Below are positions 7,956 through 19,051 of a DNA stretch of 64,000 bases, in pieces. Position numbers and translations under genes: made by a program. The notes below the pieces were generated by a model, which was not told the origin of the DNA, ran no database searches, and saw nothing but the letters and a program-made list of their open reading frames with translations. The DNA comes from Pseudomonas sp. RIT288 (GTDB taxonomy: Bacteria; Pseudomonadota; Gammaproteobacteria; Pseudomonadales; Pseudomonadaceae), in the NCBI RefSeq assembly GCF_000631985.1, contig NZ_JFYN01000003.1, positions 124,001 to 188,000 of the forward strand. The letters run 5' to 3'. Positions within the stretch are counted from its first letter, which is position 1. Each line of letters opens with the position of its first letter.

Positions 7956-9086
7956 TTACAACCAGATGTTCAGCAGACGCGCGCCACGGGCTTCGCCATT
8001 GGCGAATTGCTGGCCGTTGCTGCTGAGAAAGCTTTGCCCCGAGCCGGGCTTGTCCCAGAACTGCCCGCGCAGGAACACGCTCATTCCGGCGATCGCACGG
8101 CTGCTCGGTGGCTGTGCGGTGAGCGTCAGGCGATGCCAGGCCTGACCTTCACTGATTTCTCCGGGCTTGAGGCTGACCGACCCCGGTGTACTCGAACCCT
8201 TGTAACCGGCCCACGGCTGATCCCACGCACCGTGGCCGACGACGAAGGCCGGCACCGCCACCAGTTGCGCGCCTTGCTCGTCGAGTCGGCGATAGTTGTC
8301 CGGGTACCAGCTGTCGCTGCCGATCAGCACACCCAGACGCCCGGCCGGGGTCTCGACCACGTTGATCGCGTGCTCGTCCTCGCTTTCGATCACGTCACGT
8401 TGTTCGAAGATCGGGTGCATCTGCCGCTGAGGCTGGCCCAGCGGCACGCCATCACGACCGAATACCACGCTGCTGTTGAACAGCGCGCCGTTGCCAGGTT
8501 TGAGTTGGCCATCACGAATGCTCGGTTCGGGCAGGACGATGGAACCGGCTACCAGTGTCACGTGGAATTCCTTGGCCAGACCACCGAATAGCGCCTGGTA
8601 ATCCTTGGCCATGGCTTTGGACTTCATCCGCAGGTGCGCGTCGTCGAGGCGATTTTCGCCCTTGGCAGTGAGCCAGGCGCGGGCGAACAGCAACGGATTG
8701 CTCGCCGCCAGCCAATTCATCGCTTCGACCAGGGTCGGCGCCTGGTAGAGCTCGTCTTTCTCGCCACTGATCATCAGCCAGGTACCGACATGCTCGGGCA
8801 GCACCACTACGGTTTTTTCGTTCAGCAGCCCCTGATCCTGTGCCTGCTGCAGATAGGCCGCGAGTTTGCGGTGCAGGCGCTCCGGGCTTTGGTAGTCGGT
8901 CGGAAACAGTTCCGGCTGGATGCCCAGCAGATTGCCACGGTCGGCGGGCGTGCCCTGATCGACCGCCAGTTTGATGCGCAGGTCCGACAGGTAATGCCCC
9001 GCCGGCCGGTCCGCCGCCCACATGGCGTAGGTGGTCAGGGCGGCAACGATGGCCATGGAGAAAAACAGATACAAAAGTTTGCGCAT
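7956..9086 (-). CDS. Nitrilase-superfamily (CN-hydrolase fold) protein, probably catalytically altered
   Basis: A 376-residue protein with an N-terminal hydrophobic segment (MRKLLYLFFSMAIVAALTTY), probably a signal anchor exposing the domain to the periplasm. The fold is suggested by the Glu motif VVVLPEH (E98), FNSSVVFGRDGVPLG and GRLGVLIGSDSWYPDNYRRL. In active members the nucleophilic Cys follows GVLI in a pattern like GVLICYDLWFP; here the aligned residues are Gly-Ser. The catalytic Lys of the YRKxH motif aligns with Gln in QRQMHP. Two of three triad residues thus look replaced. The start at 9086 is chosen for the signal-anchor shape; no strong ribosome site is seen and an upstream ATG remains possible. 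It is co-transcribed with the AraC gene. Confidence 0.75.
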   Translation of the reverse strand: MRKLLYLFFSMAIVAALTTYAMWAADRPAGHYLSDLRIKLAVDQGTPADRGNLLGIQPELFPTDYQSPERLHRKLAAYLQQAQDQGLLNEKTVVVLPEHVGTWLMISGEKDELYQAPTLVEAMNWLAASNPLLFARAWLTAKGENRLDDAHLRMKSKAMAKDYQALFGGLAKEFHVTLVAGSIVLPEPSIRDGQLKPGNGALFNSSVVFGRDGVPLGQPQRQMHPIFEQRDVIESEDEHAINVVETPAGRLGVLIGSDSWYPDNYRRLDEQGAQLVAVPAFVVGHGAWDQPWAGYKGSSTPGSVSLKPGEISEGQAWHRLTLTAQPPSSRAIAGMSVFLRGQFWDKPGSGQSFLSSNGQQFANGEARGARLLNIWL

Positions 9087-9271
9087 GAAAACCAACAACA
9101 ACCGGGTACAGGGTGTGGGGACTAGGGTAGGGCGCATGCCCGCGCTTGCCAAGGGGCGCTGCACATTTGGATCAATAAGTTGTCAGTTTCGGTCATTGAG
9201 TGACAGCAGTGCGACTCTTAGTCTGTCGAACATGACTGACGGGGGACGCAGAGCTCCCGCAATTTCCGTGA

Positions 9272-11332
<2,061 letters not shown>

Positions 11333-11337
11333 GCCCT

Positions 11338-11425
11338 GTGCAGGAGCTGCCGCAGGCCGCGATCTTTTGACTTTGCCTTTAAAGACCAAGATCAAAAGAT
11401 CGCAGCCTGCGGCAGCTCCTACAGG
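11338..11425. repeat. REPIN (GTAGGAGCTGCCGCAGGCTGCGATC family) / terminator of fadH
   Basis: Two inverted copies of the AGGAGCTGCCGCAGGC-GCGATCTTTTG element flank a short A/T-rich loop, giving a long hairpin followed by TTTTTT. It probably also terminates fadH. Confidence 0.8.
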
Positions 11426-11472
11426 TTTTTTGGGTGCTGTTAGTATTGGTTTTTTCTGATGCTGCGACGCTG

Positions 11473-12396
11473 ATGCTTTTTCCCTCTGACTGGCTGCCCC
11501 AGGCCCCCCTCGAATTGCTTCAACTCGACTGGCTCACCCGCGCCGGAATCGAGGTCGCGATCCTGCGTCTGGATCAGATTGATCCGCTGATCAGCGGCAA
11601 CAAATGGTTCAAACTCACCGAACACCTCAAGGCCGCCGACCGCGCCGGCGCGCAGGGCGTCATCAGCCTCGGTGGCGCGCATTCCAATCATTTGCATGCA
11701 CTCGCGGCGGCGGGCAAGCGTCTGGGCTTCGAAACCGTTGGGCTGTTGCGTGGCCATCCACAGCAAACGCCCACGGTTACCGATCTGCAGGCGTTCGGCA
11801 TGCAACTGCACTGGCTCGGTTACGGCGGCTATCGGGCGCGGCATGAGCCCGGGTTCTGGGAGCCTTGGCGGGCACAGTACCCGAATCTGCACGCAGTGCC
11901 GGAGGGCGGTGGCGGATTGGCCGGTGCGCTAGGCTGCAAAGCGCTCAAGCAACAGGTGAGTTCACAACTGAGCACGCTGGGCTGGAGCGATTACCACGGC
12001 TGGTGGCTGGCGTGCGGCACCGGGACGACCCTGGCAGGGCTGGTGCTTGCCGAAGCGGGAGAGCGTCCGGTGTACGGCGCGCTGGCGGTGCCCGAGGATC
12101 ATGGCGTGGCACCGCAGGTGGAGGCGATTGTTCGGGAGTCGGGTCTTGCTGTGGCGGACTACGCGTTGTTCGACGCGTGCCGGGGTGGTTTCGCCAAGGT
12201 TGATCCGGTGTTGCTTGAGTTCATCGAGAGCACTGAGCGCGGTAGCGGCGTTCCGTTGGAGCCGCTGTATACCGGCAAGGCGTTGTTGGCGCTCAAGGAG
12301 CAGGTTGAAGCGGGCGGATTTGAATCAGGACCCCGGCTGATCTTTGTGCATACCGGCGGTTTGCAGGGGCGCCGCGGATTCATCTCCTACAGTTGA
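11473..12396 (+). CDS. PLP-dependent D-cysteine desulfhydrase / ACC deaminase family enzyme
   Basis: A 307-residue tryptophan-synthase-beta-fold PLP enzyme. The Schiff-base lysine lies in LISGNKWFKLTEHL (about residue 38), followed by GGAHSNHLHALAAAGKRLG, the conserved substrate-binding loop of this family, and a glycine-rich phosphate loop (ACGTGTTLAG) near residue 180. Family members degrade D-cysteine to pyruvate, sulfide and ammonia or deaminate 1-aminocyclopropane-1-carboxylate. The residues that separate the two activities cannot be assigned with confidence, and the length is slightly below AcdS (about 338), so D-cysteine desulfhydrase-like is favoured. The ATG at 11473 has only a weak ribosome site. 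Confidence 0.8.
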   Translation: MLFPSDWLPQAPLELLQLDWLTRAGIEVAILRLDQIDPLISGNKWFKLTEHLKAADRAGAQGVISLGGAHSNHLHALAAAGKRLGFETVGLLRGHPQQTPTVTDLQAFGMQLHWLGYGGYRARHEPGFWEPWRAQYPNLHAVPEGGGGLAGALGCKALKQQVSSQLSTLGWSDYHGWWLACGTGTTLAGLVLAEAGERPVYGALAVPEDHGVAPQVEAIVRESGLAVADYALFDACRGGFAKVDPVLLEFIESTERGSGVPLEPLYTGKALLALKEQVEAGGFESGPRLIFVHTGGLQGRRGFISYS

Positions 12397-12401
12397 ACTT
12401 C

Positions 12402-12534
12402 CGTGGCGAGGGAGCATGCTCCCGCTCGGCGGCGCAGCCGTCGTTGATCCAGCAAATATGGCCTGCCTGACAGACCACATTCTCTGCATTCAGGACTGCT
12501 GCGCAGCCCAGCGGGAGCAAGCTCCCTCGTCACA
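12402..12534. repeat. REPIN (GTGGCGAGGGAGC-GCTCCCGCT family)
   Basis: Inverted copies TGGCGAGGGAGCATGCTCCCGC (from 12404) and AGCGGGAGCAAGCTCCCTCG (to about 12530) flank ~80 bases with GC-rich palindromes. It lies between the convergent ends of the PLP enzyme and cytochrome b561 genes. Confidence 0.75.
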
Positions 12535-12557
12535 GGGGAATATCACCGAGGCGAAGT

Positions 12558-13106
12558 TCAACCGCGCTTGGGCATCATCCGCAACAAGGTGTTATCGCCC
12601 ACCACATAATGGTGATAAAGCCCCGCCAGCGCATGCACGCCGATCAGCCAGTAGCCGATGTTGCCGATCAACACGTGCCAGTGCTCCACCTGCTTGGCGA
12701 ATGCCTTGTCTTCATGAACCAGTAACGGCAGATCGAAACCGTAGAACATCACCTGATGCCCCTCGGCACTGGTGATCAGCCAGCCGAGGATCGGCATGCT
12801 GATCATGAACAGATACAACAGCCAGTGCATCACCCGCGCCAGCAGGGTTTGCCATTGCGGGGAGGCCGGGAAGATTTTCGGTGCCGGGCCAATGCTGCGT
12901 GCTACCAGGCGAAACCACACCAGCACGAACACGGTCAGGCCCAGCATGTAATGCACTTCGCGAATCAGCGAGCGGCCGCCACTGCCCTTGGGAAAAATCC
13001 CGCGCAACTCCATGCTGGCATACACCAGGATCAACAGCACCAGCATCAGCCAGTGCAGCAGCACGGACACGGTGCTGTAGCGTGATTCGGAACTTGTCCA
13101 CGGCAT
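12558..13106 (-). CDS. Cytochrome b561
   Basis: A 182-residue inner-membrane dihaem cytochrome with four transmembrane helices. It starts at ATG 13106, behind GAGGAAACACCGT; the upstream in-frame start at 13121 lacks a site. Candidate haem-ligating histidines are in the helices VLLHWLMLVLL, EVHYMLGLTVFV, VMHWLLYLF and HVLIGNIGYWLIGVHALAGLYHHY. Members of this YceI-associated/CybB-like group transfer electrons from ubiquinol, and CybB acts as a superoxide:quinone oxidoreductase. It stands alone, unlike the second cytochrome b561 at 35598. Confidence 0.9.
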   Translation of the reverse strand: MPWTSSESRYSTVSVLLHWLMLVLLILVYASMELRGIFPKGSGGRSLIREVHYMLGLTVFVLVWFRLVARSIGPAPKIFPASPQWQTLLARVMHWLLYLFMISMPILGWLITSAEGHQVMFYGFDLPLLVHEDKAFAKQVEHWHVLIGNIGYWLIGVHALAGLYHHYVVGDNTLLRMMPKRG

Positions 13107-13240
13107 ACGGTGTTTCCTCACAGATCAGGGTCGCCACGTGCCGTTCTTGTGCGACGGCATGCTTTAACTGTAATCCGCTTTGGCGGATTTGCCTGAGGCT
13201 GATCGGAGTTTCACTGCGTTGAGTCAGGGCTTTAACCAAA

Positions 13241-13275
13241 AAAAACGCCAGCGTCGCGAAGACCCTGGCGTTTTT
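13241..13275. terminator. Bidirectional terminator downstream of phnX
   Basis: AAAAACGCCAG and CTGGCGTTTTT form an 11-bp stem around a 13-base loop with T runs on both strands. It ends the phnX-phnW transcript on the minus strand. Confidence 0.85.
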
Positions 13276-13298
13276 GTCTTTCTGACGAATAGCCGCGA

Positions 13299-14126
13299 TC
13301 AGCTCGATTGCGGCATCTCACCGTTGGCCAGACGCTTGTTGATGTCGGCAATCACTTCCGGCAGGTCGCTGATGGTGTCGATCATGTAGTGCGGGCGCGA
13401 ATCGGCGAACAGCGCGTGGATGCGTTTGCGTTCACTGGCCAGTTCGTCGCTGCCCAGCGCCCGGTAACCGGCGTAGTCCAGGCCCAGCGCGTTGCCCGAG
13501 CAGATCAGCGCCACGGTCCACATCCCGGCGCGACGGCCTTCTAGGATGCCCGGCACGGTGTCGTCGATCTTCACGCAGGCGCCGACGTCGTCGATGCCCA
13601 GGGCGATCACGTTGGCCAGGGCCTGAGCCGGCCATGGCCGACCGTTCGGCACTTCGTCGGTGGCAACCACGTGGTCGGCAACGTAGCCGTTGCTGGCGGC
13701 CAGCGCCACGACCTTGTCCATCACCTGTTTCGGGTAGCCGGAGCAGGAACCGATCTTGATTCCTTGCTGGCGCAGATTGGCGATGGTTTCCAGTGCGCCG
13801 GGAATCAGCGCCGAGTGCTCGGCGATCTTCTCGATCTGCAGCGGCATGAAGCGGTTGTAGATCGCGGTCACGTCATCGTCGGTCGGGGTGCGGCCGAACG
13901 CTTTGCGATAACGCTCGGCGACCTGCGGCTGATCGCACAGCGTGCGGATGTGATCCCACTTGCCCATGCCCATCGGGCCACGGGCTTCTTCGATGGACAC
14001 CTGAACGTCGAATTCGGCGAACGCTTCAACGAAGATCTGCGTTGGCGCGAACGAGCCGAAATCGACCACGGTGCCGGCCCAGTCGAGGATCGCGGCTTGC
14101 AGTTTGCTTGGGTTTACGTAGTTCAT
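13299..14126 (-). CDS. phnX: Phosphonoacetaldehyde hydrolase
   Basis: A 275-residue HAD-superfamily enzyme that cleaves the C-P bond of phosphonoacetaldehyde to acetaldehyde and phosphate. The nucleophile motif is DWAGTVVD (Asp at residue 15) and the Schiff-base lysine lies in [11 protein letters not shown] (about residue 56), a feature unique to PhnX. The Mg-binding acidic motif KIDDTVPGI is near residue 188. Length is the family norm (~270). It acts after PhnW, encoded 145 bases upstream on the same strand; a REPIN occupies the gap. Identification is secure. Confidence 0.97.
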   Translation of the reverse strand: MNYVNPSKLQAAILDWAGTVVDFGSFAPTQIFVEAFAEFDVQVSIEEARGPMGMGKWDHIRTLCDQPQVAERYRKAFGRTPTDDDVTAIYNRFMPLQIEKIAEHSALIPGALETIANLRQQGIKIGSCSGYPKQVMDKVVALAASNGYVADHVVATDEVPNGRPWPAQALANVIALGIDDVGACVKIDDTVPGILEGRRAGMWTVALICSGNALGLDYAGYRALGSDELASERKRIHALFADSRPHYMIDTISDLPEVIADINKRLANGEMPQSS

Positions 14127-14162
14127 GTTGGTCAGAATCCTGTATTGGAATGCGATTCAAAC

Positions 14163-14252
14163 TGTAGGAGTGAGCCTGCTCGCGATAGCGGTGTATCAGT
14201 CGCCATCGTCGGTGAATCCTGAAACGCAATCGCGAGCAGGCTCACTCCTACA
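14163..14252. repeat. REPIN (GTAGGAGTGAGCCTGCTCGCGAT family) between phnW and phnX
   Basis: Inverted copies TGTAGGAGTGAGCCTGCTCG and CGAGCAGGCTCACTCCTACA flank about 45 bases that carry a partly palindromic spacer. In RNA this would fold to a long hairpin inside the phnW-phnX message. Confidence 0.85.
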
Positions 14253-14271
14253 AAAGGATTTTTGGTGTGGG

Positions 14272-15381
14272 TCAGATCTCTAAGACTTCCATCTCCCGCA
14301 GCACTTCTCCCACTGCCGCCACGGCCTGGCGCATTTGGTCCGGGCTGACGTGGCCGATGCAGCCGACGCGGAAGGTTTCGACCTGGGTCAGTTTGCCGGG
14401 GTAGAGGATGTAGCCCTTGGCCTTGACCCGTTCATAGAAGTCCTTGAACTGGTAGCGCGGGTCTTGCGGGGCGTGGAAGGTGGCGATGATCGGGGCCTGG
14501 ATCGCCGCCGGCAGAAAGCTGCGCAGGCCGAGTTTGCCCATCTCTTCCATCAGCGCCTGACAGTTGGCGGCGTAGCGAGCGTGCCGCGCCGGCAGACCCC
14601 CTTCTTCGTTGTACTGCAGCAACGCTTCGTGCAGCGCCGCGACCACGTGAGTTGGCGGGGTGAAGCGCCACTGGCCGGTCTTCTGCATGTAGGTGTACTG
14701 GTCGTAAAGGTCCATCGCCAGCGAGTGCGAGTTGCCGGCGGCTGCAGCCAGCGATTCCTTGCGAGCGAAGACGAAACCCATCCCCGGCACGCCTTCCAGG
14801 CACTTGCCCGAGGCAGCGATCAACGCATCGAACGGCACCTTTTGCGCGTCCACCGGCAATGCGCCAAACGAGCTCATGGCGTCGATGATCAGGCGCTTGC
14901 CGTGTTGCGCAACAACATCGGCAATCTCTGGCAACGGGTTGAGGATGCCGGTGCTGGTTTCGCAGTGGATCAGCGCGACATGGGTGATGTCACCATCGGC
15001 GCGCAGCAGGCGGTCGACGTCGGCAGCGGTGGTTGGCTCGTCTTCGGCGGTTTCGAAGGTGCTGAACGAGCGGCCGAGCACTTCACAGATCTTCGCCAGA
15101 CGCTTGCCATAGGCACCGTTGATCAGCACGAGGATTTTGCCGTCGCGTGGCACCAAGGTGCCGATGGCGGCTTCGACAGCGAAAGTGCCGCTGCCCTGCA
15201 ACGGCACGCAGTGGTGAGTGGCGGCGCCATTGAGGATCGCCAGCAATTGCTCGCAAAGGCTGGCGGTCAGTTGGTTGAAGCGGTCATCCCATGACCCCCA
15301 GTCGATCATCATCGCCTGGCGGGTGCGGGCTGAAGTGGTCAACGGGCCGGGAGTGAGCAGGATGGGTTCGGCGATACTCAT
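14272..15381 (-). CDS. phnW: 2-aminoethylphosphonate:pyruvate aminotransferase
   Basis: A 369-residue class V (fold type I) PLP aminotransferase that converts 2-aminoethylphosphonate and pyruvate to phosphonoacetaldehyde and alanine. Evidence includes the N-terminal [17 protein letters not shown] motif, PLP-lysine motif [16 protein letters not shown] (about residues 190-205), and typical length. It precedes phnX in the same direction, so the two form the hydrolytic 2-AEP pathway. The divergent LysR gene at 15494 lies 112 bases away and is the probable regulator. No other aminotransferase function fits the context as well. Confidence 0.97.
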   Translation of the reverse strand: MSIAEPILLTPGPLTTSARTRQAMMIDWGSWDDRFNQLTASLCEQLLAILNGAATHHCVPLQGSGTFAVEAAIGTLVPRDGKILVLINGAYGKRLAKICEVLGRSFSTFETAEDEPTTAADVDRLLRADGDITHVALIHCETSTGILNPLPEIADVVAQHGKRLIIDAMSSFGALPVDAQKVPFDALIAASGKCLEGVPGMGFVFARKESLAAAAGNSHSLAMDLYDQYTYMQKTGQWRFTPPTHVVAALHEALLQYNEEGGLPARHARYAANCQALMEEMGKLGLRSFLPAAIQAPIIATFHAPQDPRYQFKDFYERVKAKGYILYPGKLTQVETFRVGCIGHVSPDQMRQAVAAVGEVLREMEVLEI

Positions 15382-15493
15382 TCGTGTGTCCTCGGGAAGC
15401 GCTGGGGGATGAAGCTACGGGGCATACGTTGCAATTCGCCGTTGCATCAATCAAATTGTTTGTTGTTATGCCAACCATCAGCGAGGGTTATCC

Positions 15494-16354
15494 ATGAATC
15501 TGTTCCAGCTGCGCGCCTTCGATGCCGTGGCCCGTGAAGGCAGCTTCACCCGCGCCGCCGCACGCCTGTTCATCAGCCAGCCGGCGGTCACCGGACACAT
15601 CAAGGCGCTGGAGGAGCATTACCAGATCACCTTGCTGCGGCGTACCGCGCGACGGGTGGAACTGACCGAGGAGGGCACCAAACTGGCGGCGATTACCCGT
15701 GCCATGTTCGGTCTGGCCGAAGAGGCGCAGACCCTGCTCGAGGCCAACCGTCAGCTGCTGACCGGACGTCTGGAAGTGGCGGCGGACGGCCCGCACATGG
15801 TCATGCCGATGCTCGCCAGCCTGCGCGCGCGCTATCCCGGGATCACGGTGAACCTGCGTCTGGGCAATGCGCAGGAAACCCTGGCGGCGCTGTTGTCCGA
15901 GCATGCGGACGTGGCAGTGCTGACCGAAGTCGAACCGCGCAAGGGCTTGCATCTGCAAGCTTTGAGCGAATCGCGGATCTGCGCGCTGGTGCCGGCCGGG
16001 CATGCGTGGGCGCAGCGTGCCGGCGAAGTGAAGCTCAAGGAGCTGGATCAGGTGATCATGGTGTTGCGCGAGCCGAGTTCGATCACCCGCCGTACCTTTG
16101 ATCAGGCGTGTGCGCAGGCGGCAGTCAATCCGCGAGTGTTGCTGGAACTGGACAGCCGCGAGGCGGTGACCGAAGCGGTGGCAGCGGAGCTGGGGGTGGG
16201 CGTGGTGTCGTCGGTGGAGGTCAGCCATGACCCGCGAGTGGTGGCGATTCCGATTGCCGGGGACGGGCTGGTCAATCGGCACATGATCGGCTGTATGGAG
16301 CGGCGGCGGGAGTTGCGCCTGATTCAGGCGTTCTTCGCTCAGGCGCCGGCCTGA
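15494..16354 (+). CDS. LysR-family regulator, probable 2-AEP catabolism regulator
   Basis: A 286-residue LysR regulator with an N-terminal winged HTH (SFTRAAARLFISQPAVTGHIKALE, residues 16-39) and CysB-type effector domain. It is transcribed divergently from phnW with a 112-base shared region containing GTTGCA repeats, as in other pseudomonad 2-AEP clusters where a LysR activator responds to 2-AEP. It is closely similar in layout to the second LysR at 16512, and both end in the same VVxxIGVGVVSx-like effector-domain segment (ELGVGVVSSVEV vs GIGVGVVSAAEF), suggesting an old duplication. Confidence 0.9.
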   Translation: MNLFQLRAFDAVAREGSFTRAAARLFISQPAVTGHIKALEEHYQITLLRRTARRVELTEEGTKLAAITRAMFGLAEEAQTLLEANRQLLTGRLEVAADGPHMVMPMLASLRARYPGITVNLRLGNAQETLAALLSEHADVAVLTEVEPRKGLHLQALSESRICALVPAGHAWAQRAGEVKLKELDQVIMVLREPSSITRRTFDQACAQAAVNPRVLLELDSREAVTEAVAAELGVGVVSSVEVSHDPRVVAIPIAGDGLVNRHMIGCMERRRELRLIQAFFAQAPA

Positions 16355-16373
16355 TACACCGAGTTATGGCCCT

Positions 16374-16505
16374 TCGCGAGCAGGCTCGCTCCCACAGGTA
16401 TTGCGCCATGCCCATATCCCCCTGTAGGAGCTGCCGCAGGCTGCGATCTTTTGATCTTGTTTAAAAGCAAAATCAAAAGATCGCAGTCTGCGGCAGCTCC
16501 TACAG
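16374..16505. repeat. Single REP followed by REPIN
   Basis: A lone TTCGCGAGCAGGCTCGCTCC element (16374-16393) is followed by a REPIN (16422-16505) of the GTAGGAGCTGCCGCAGGCTGCGATC family with inverted arms around an A/T-rich loop. It separates the two convergent LysR genes and could serve as a bidirectional terminator. Confidence 0.85.
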
Positions 16506-16511
16506 GGGTGG

Positions 16512-17384
16512 TCAGGTCAGGCTCTCGCGCACCATGTCGAGGAAAGTCGCCACCACCCGCCGCGAACTCTGCTCACGCAAGCACACCAGCGTCTCGGTCA
16601 AGCGCCGGGTGCAATCGGTAATCGGCAACGCACACACCCGCGAATCCGCACCAAACTCCGCCGCCGATACCACCCCCACACCAATCCCCACCACCACTGC
16701 CTCACGCGCCGCTTCCCGGCCCTCGACCTGAATCGCCGGACGAATGCGGAAGCCGGCGCGGGCCATTTCTTCTTCCAGGGTCTGCCGGGTCACCGAGCCG
16801 TGTTCGCGCAGCACCAGCGGCGTGTCATCCAGATCGGCCAGGCAGATAGACTCGCGCTCTGCCCACGGATGATTGCGCGAAACGAACGCCACCATCGGGT
16901 CGTTACGCAGCGGCACACACAGCAGGCGTTCATCGCTGACATCGCGCCCGAGCAGCGCCAGATCGGCCTGATAGTTGAACAGCCGAAACAGCGATTCATC
17001 GGTGTTGCCGGTTTCGATCTTCACGCTGATCCCCGGATACCGTTCGCAGAACCGCGCGATCTGCGGCAGCACGTGCACCGGCGCATCCACTGCCAGAATC
17101 AGGCTGCCGGTCTGCAATGCCTGGGATTCCTGCAGCAGCTCCTGTGCTTCAGCTTCAATCACAAACAGCCGTTGGGTGATCGCCAGCAGGCGCTCACCGA
17201 GATCGGTCAGGCGCACCGAACGCTTGTTGCGATGAAACAGCAAGACGCCGAAGCGTTCCTCGAGCTTGCGCACCTGGTCGGAAATCGCCGGTTGCGTGAG
17301 AAAAAGCCGTTCGGCGGCTTTGGTAAAGCTTCCATGGACGGCCACGGCGTGGAAGGCTTTGAGTTGGGCGTGAGACACCGACAT
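16512..17384 (-). CDS. LysR-family regulator beside transporter and oxidase
   Basis: A 290-residue LysR regulator (HTH about residues 17-40, SFTKAAERLFLTQPAISDQVRKLE; linker RSVRLTDLGERL). The effector domain motif VVVGIGVGVVSAAEFG is like that of the LysR at 15494. It is divergent from the GlpT-like transporter at 17655 with 270 bases between them that contain a strong inverted repeat, so it probably controls that transporter and the following oxidase. An effector related to 2-AEP is an inference from context. Confidence 0.9.
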   Translation of the reverse strand: MSVSHAQLKAFHAVAVHGSFTKAAERLFLTQPAISDQVRKLEERFGVLLFHRNKRSVRLTDLGERLLAITQRLFVIEAEAQELLQESQALQTGSLILAVDAPVHVLPQIARFCERYPGISVKIETGNTDESLFRLFNYQADLALLGRDVSDERLLCVPLRNDPMVAFVSRNHPWAERESICLADLDDTPLVLREHGSVTRQTLEEEMARAGFRIRPAIQVEGREAAREAVVVGIGVGVVSAAEFGADSRVCALPITDCTRRLTETLVCLREQSSRRVVATFLDMVRESLT

Positions 17385-17470
17385 GCAGCCTCCAGTAACA
17401 AGCTGAGCTTATGTGTGAAATACGATAAATCGATTTTATTTATTAAACAGTAATTGCTTTGATCCGCTCA

Positions 17471-17509
17471 CGCCAGCGTTGACTGTCCGCTCGGACAGCA
17501 GCGTTGGCG
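17471..17509. promoter_or_regulatory. Nested inverted repeat upstream of the transporter
   Basis: Outer arms CGCCAGCG and CGTTGGCG enclose a perfect 16-base palindrome CTGTCCG-CT-CGGACAG (17483-17498). It lies midway in the 270-base divergent region between the LysR gene and the transporter and may be an operator or a transcript hairpin. Confidence 0.5.
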
Positions 17510-17654
17510 ATGAGCCTGTGCGTGCAACAACAGGACTCATCTGACCGCTATCGCCATCAGGGATGGGGCGCTGGCGCAGTGCTCAACAATAAAAAACACA
17601 GGCGTTTACTTAACGATTCTGCCGGCACACTCACACCCTGAGGTCAGAACCACA

Positions 17655-18980
17655 ATGAACAAGCACATCGGCACCATTGCGCGTTGGCGCATGCAGATTT
17701 TCGCTGTCACCTGGCTCGCGTACGCCGCTTTCTATTTCACCCGCAAAGCGTTTTCGGTGGCCAAACTGGGCATCGCCGAAGACCCGACCTTCATGCTCGA
17801 CAAGATGGCCATGGCCAACCTCGATGCGATCTATCTGGCGGCCTACGCCATCGGCCAATTCACCTGGGGCATGCTTGCCGACCGTTTCGGCCCAAGGGTC
17901 GTGGTGCTTGGCGGGCTGCTGATTTCCGCTGGCGCGGCATTGGTGATGGGCAGTTTTGCCACCTTGCCGATCTTCGCCACTTGCATGCTGATCCAGGGGC
18001 TGGCGCAGTCCACCGGCTGGTCGGGATTGTGCAAGAACCTCGGCAGTTTCTTCCCCGCCGAACAGCGTGGGCGCGTGCTCGGTCTGTGGAGCTCCTGCTA
18101 TGCGTTTGGCGGTCTGGTGGCCTCGCCGTTCGCCGGCTGGTGGGCGTATACGCTGATGGGCACCTGGCACGCGGCGTTCATTTCCAGCGCGGCAGTGGTC
18201 GCGGTGGTGGCGGTATTGTTCTTCATTTTTCAGCGCAACAAACCCGAAGACGTCGGCCTGCCAGCGGTGGAGCCGGAGCCGGAGCTGAGCGCTGAAGAAA
18301 CCGAAGCCAACAGCAAACTCAGCGTCTGGGAGCCGTTGAAGGAAATCCTGCGCAACCGCACGGTGCTGGTGCTGGGCCTGGCGTACTTCATGTTGAAACC
18401 GGCGCGTTACGCGATTCTGTTGTGGGGCCCGGTGATCGTCTTCGAGCAGATGCCAAGTGTCGGCAAGGTTGGCGCGGCGATCATTCCCACCTCGTTCGAA
18501 CTGGCCGGTCTGCTCGGGCCGATCATGATCGGCATGGCCTCGGACAAACTGTTCGGCGCCCGGCGCATGCCGGCCTGCGTCCTCAGTCTGCTGGCGCTGA
18601 CCGTGACCCTGGCGCTGTTCATGGGCGCGTTGCACACCGGCAGCGTGATGCTGGTGGTGGCGCTGCTGTTTGTCATGGGCCTGACCCTGTACGGGCCGGA
18701 CTCGATGATCAGCGGCGCGGCGGCGATCGACTTCGGCAAGGCCAAGGCCGGTGCCACGGCGGCCGGTTTCGTCAACGGCTGCGGCTCGGTCGGCGCGGTG
18801 CTCGGCGGATTGCTGCCGGGTTACTTCGATTCGGTGACGGTGTTCATCGTCTTCGCCGGCTGCGCATTGTTCTCGGCGCTGGTGCTGATTCCGCACTGGA
18901 ACAGCCGCCCGGTCGGGGTCATGGAACCGCGCGCGTCCATTCCCAATTGCCCGCTGACCATCAAACCCCTGCGTAACTGA
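17655..18980 (+). CDS. OPA/GlpT-like MFS transporter, candidate 2-AEP or organophosphonate importer
   Basis: A 441-residue protein with 12 predicted transmembrane segments. The N-terminal region WLAYAAFYFTRKAFSVAK (residues 20-37) matches the organophosphate:phosphate antiporter family (GlpT, UhpT, PgtP), including the conserved basic pair; further family-like segments are AIGQFTWGMLADRFGPR and QSTGWSGLCKNLGSFF. It sits 71 bases before a FAD amine oxidase and beside phnWX and two LysR regulators, suggesting uptake of a small amino-phosphonate. Family membership is well supported; the substrate is inferred from neighbours only. Confidence 0.8.
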   Translation: MNKHIGTIARWRMQIFAVTWLAYAAFYFTRKAFSVAKLGIAEDPTFMLDKMAMANLDAIYLAAYAIGQFTWGMLADRFGPRVVVLGGLLISAGAALVMGSFATLPIFATCMLIQGLAQSTGWSGLCKNLGSFFPAEQRGRVLGLWSSCYAFGGLVASPFAGWWAYTLMGTWHAAFISSAAVVAVVAVLFFIFQRNKPEDVGLPAVEPEPELSAEETEANSKLSVWEPLKEILRNRTVLVLGLAYFMLKPARYAILLWGPVIVFEQMPSVGKVGAAIIPTSFELAGLLGPIMIGMASDKLFGARRMPACVLSLLALTVTLALFMGALHTGSVMLVVALLFVMGLTLYGPDSMISGAAAIDFGKAKAGATAAGFVNGCGSVGAVLGGLLPGYFDSVTVFIVFAGCALFSALVLIPHWNSRPVGVMEPRASIPNCPLTIKPLRN

Positions 18981-19051
18981 AAACCCTTGCCCCGTGGCCT
19001 GCTGCGGCGTTCGCGGCAGGCTGTGTCGTGGCCATCTGACTGGAGAATTCC

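Noticed and set aside
12344..12775. ORF crossing the REPIN between the PLP enzyme and cytochrome b561
   Set aside because: It begins inside the PLP enzyme in another frame and ends inside the b561 gene on the opposite strand; no independent support.
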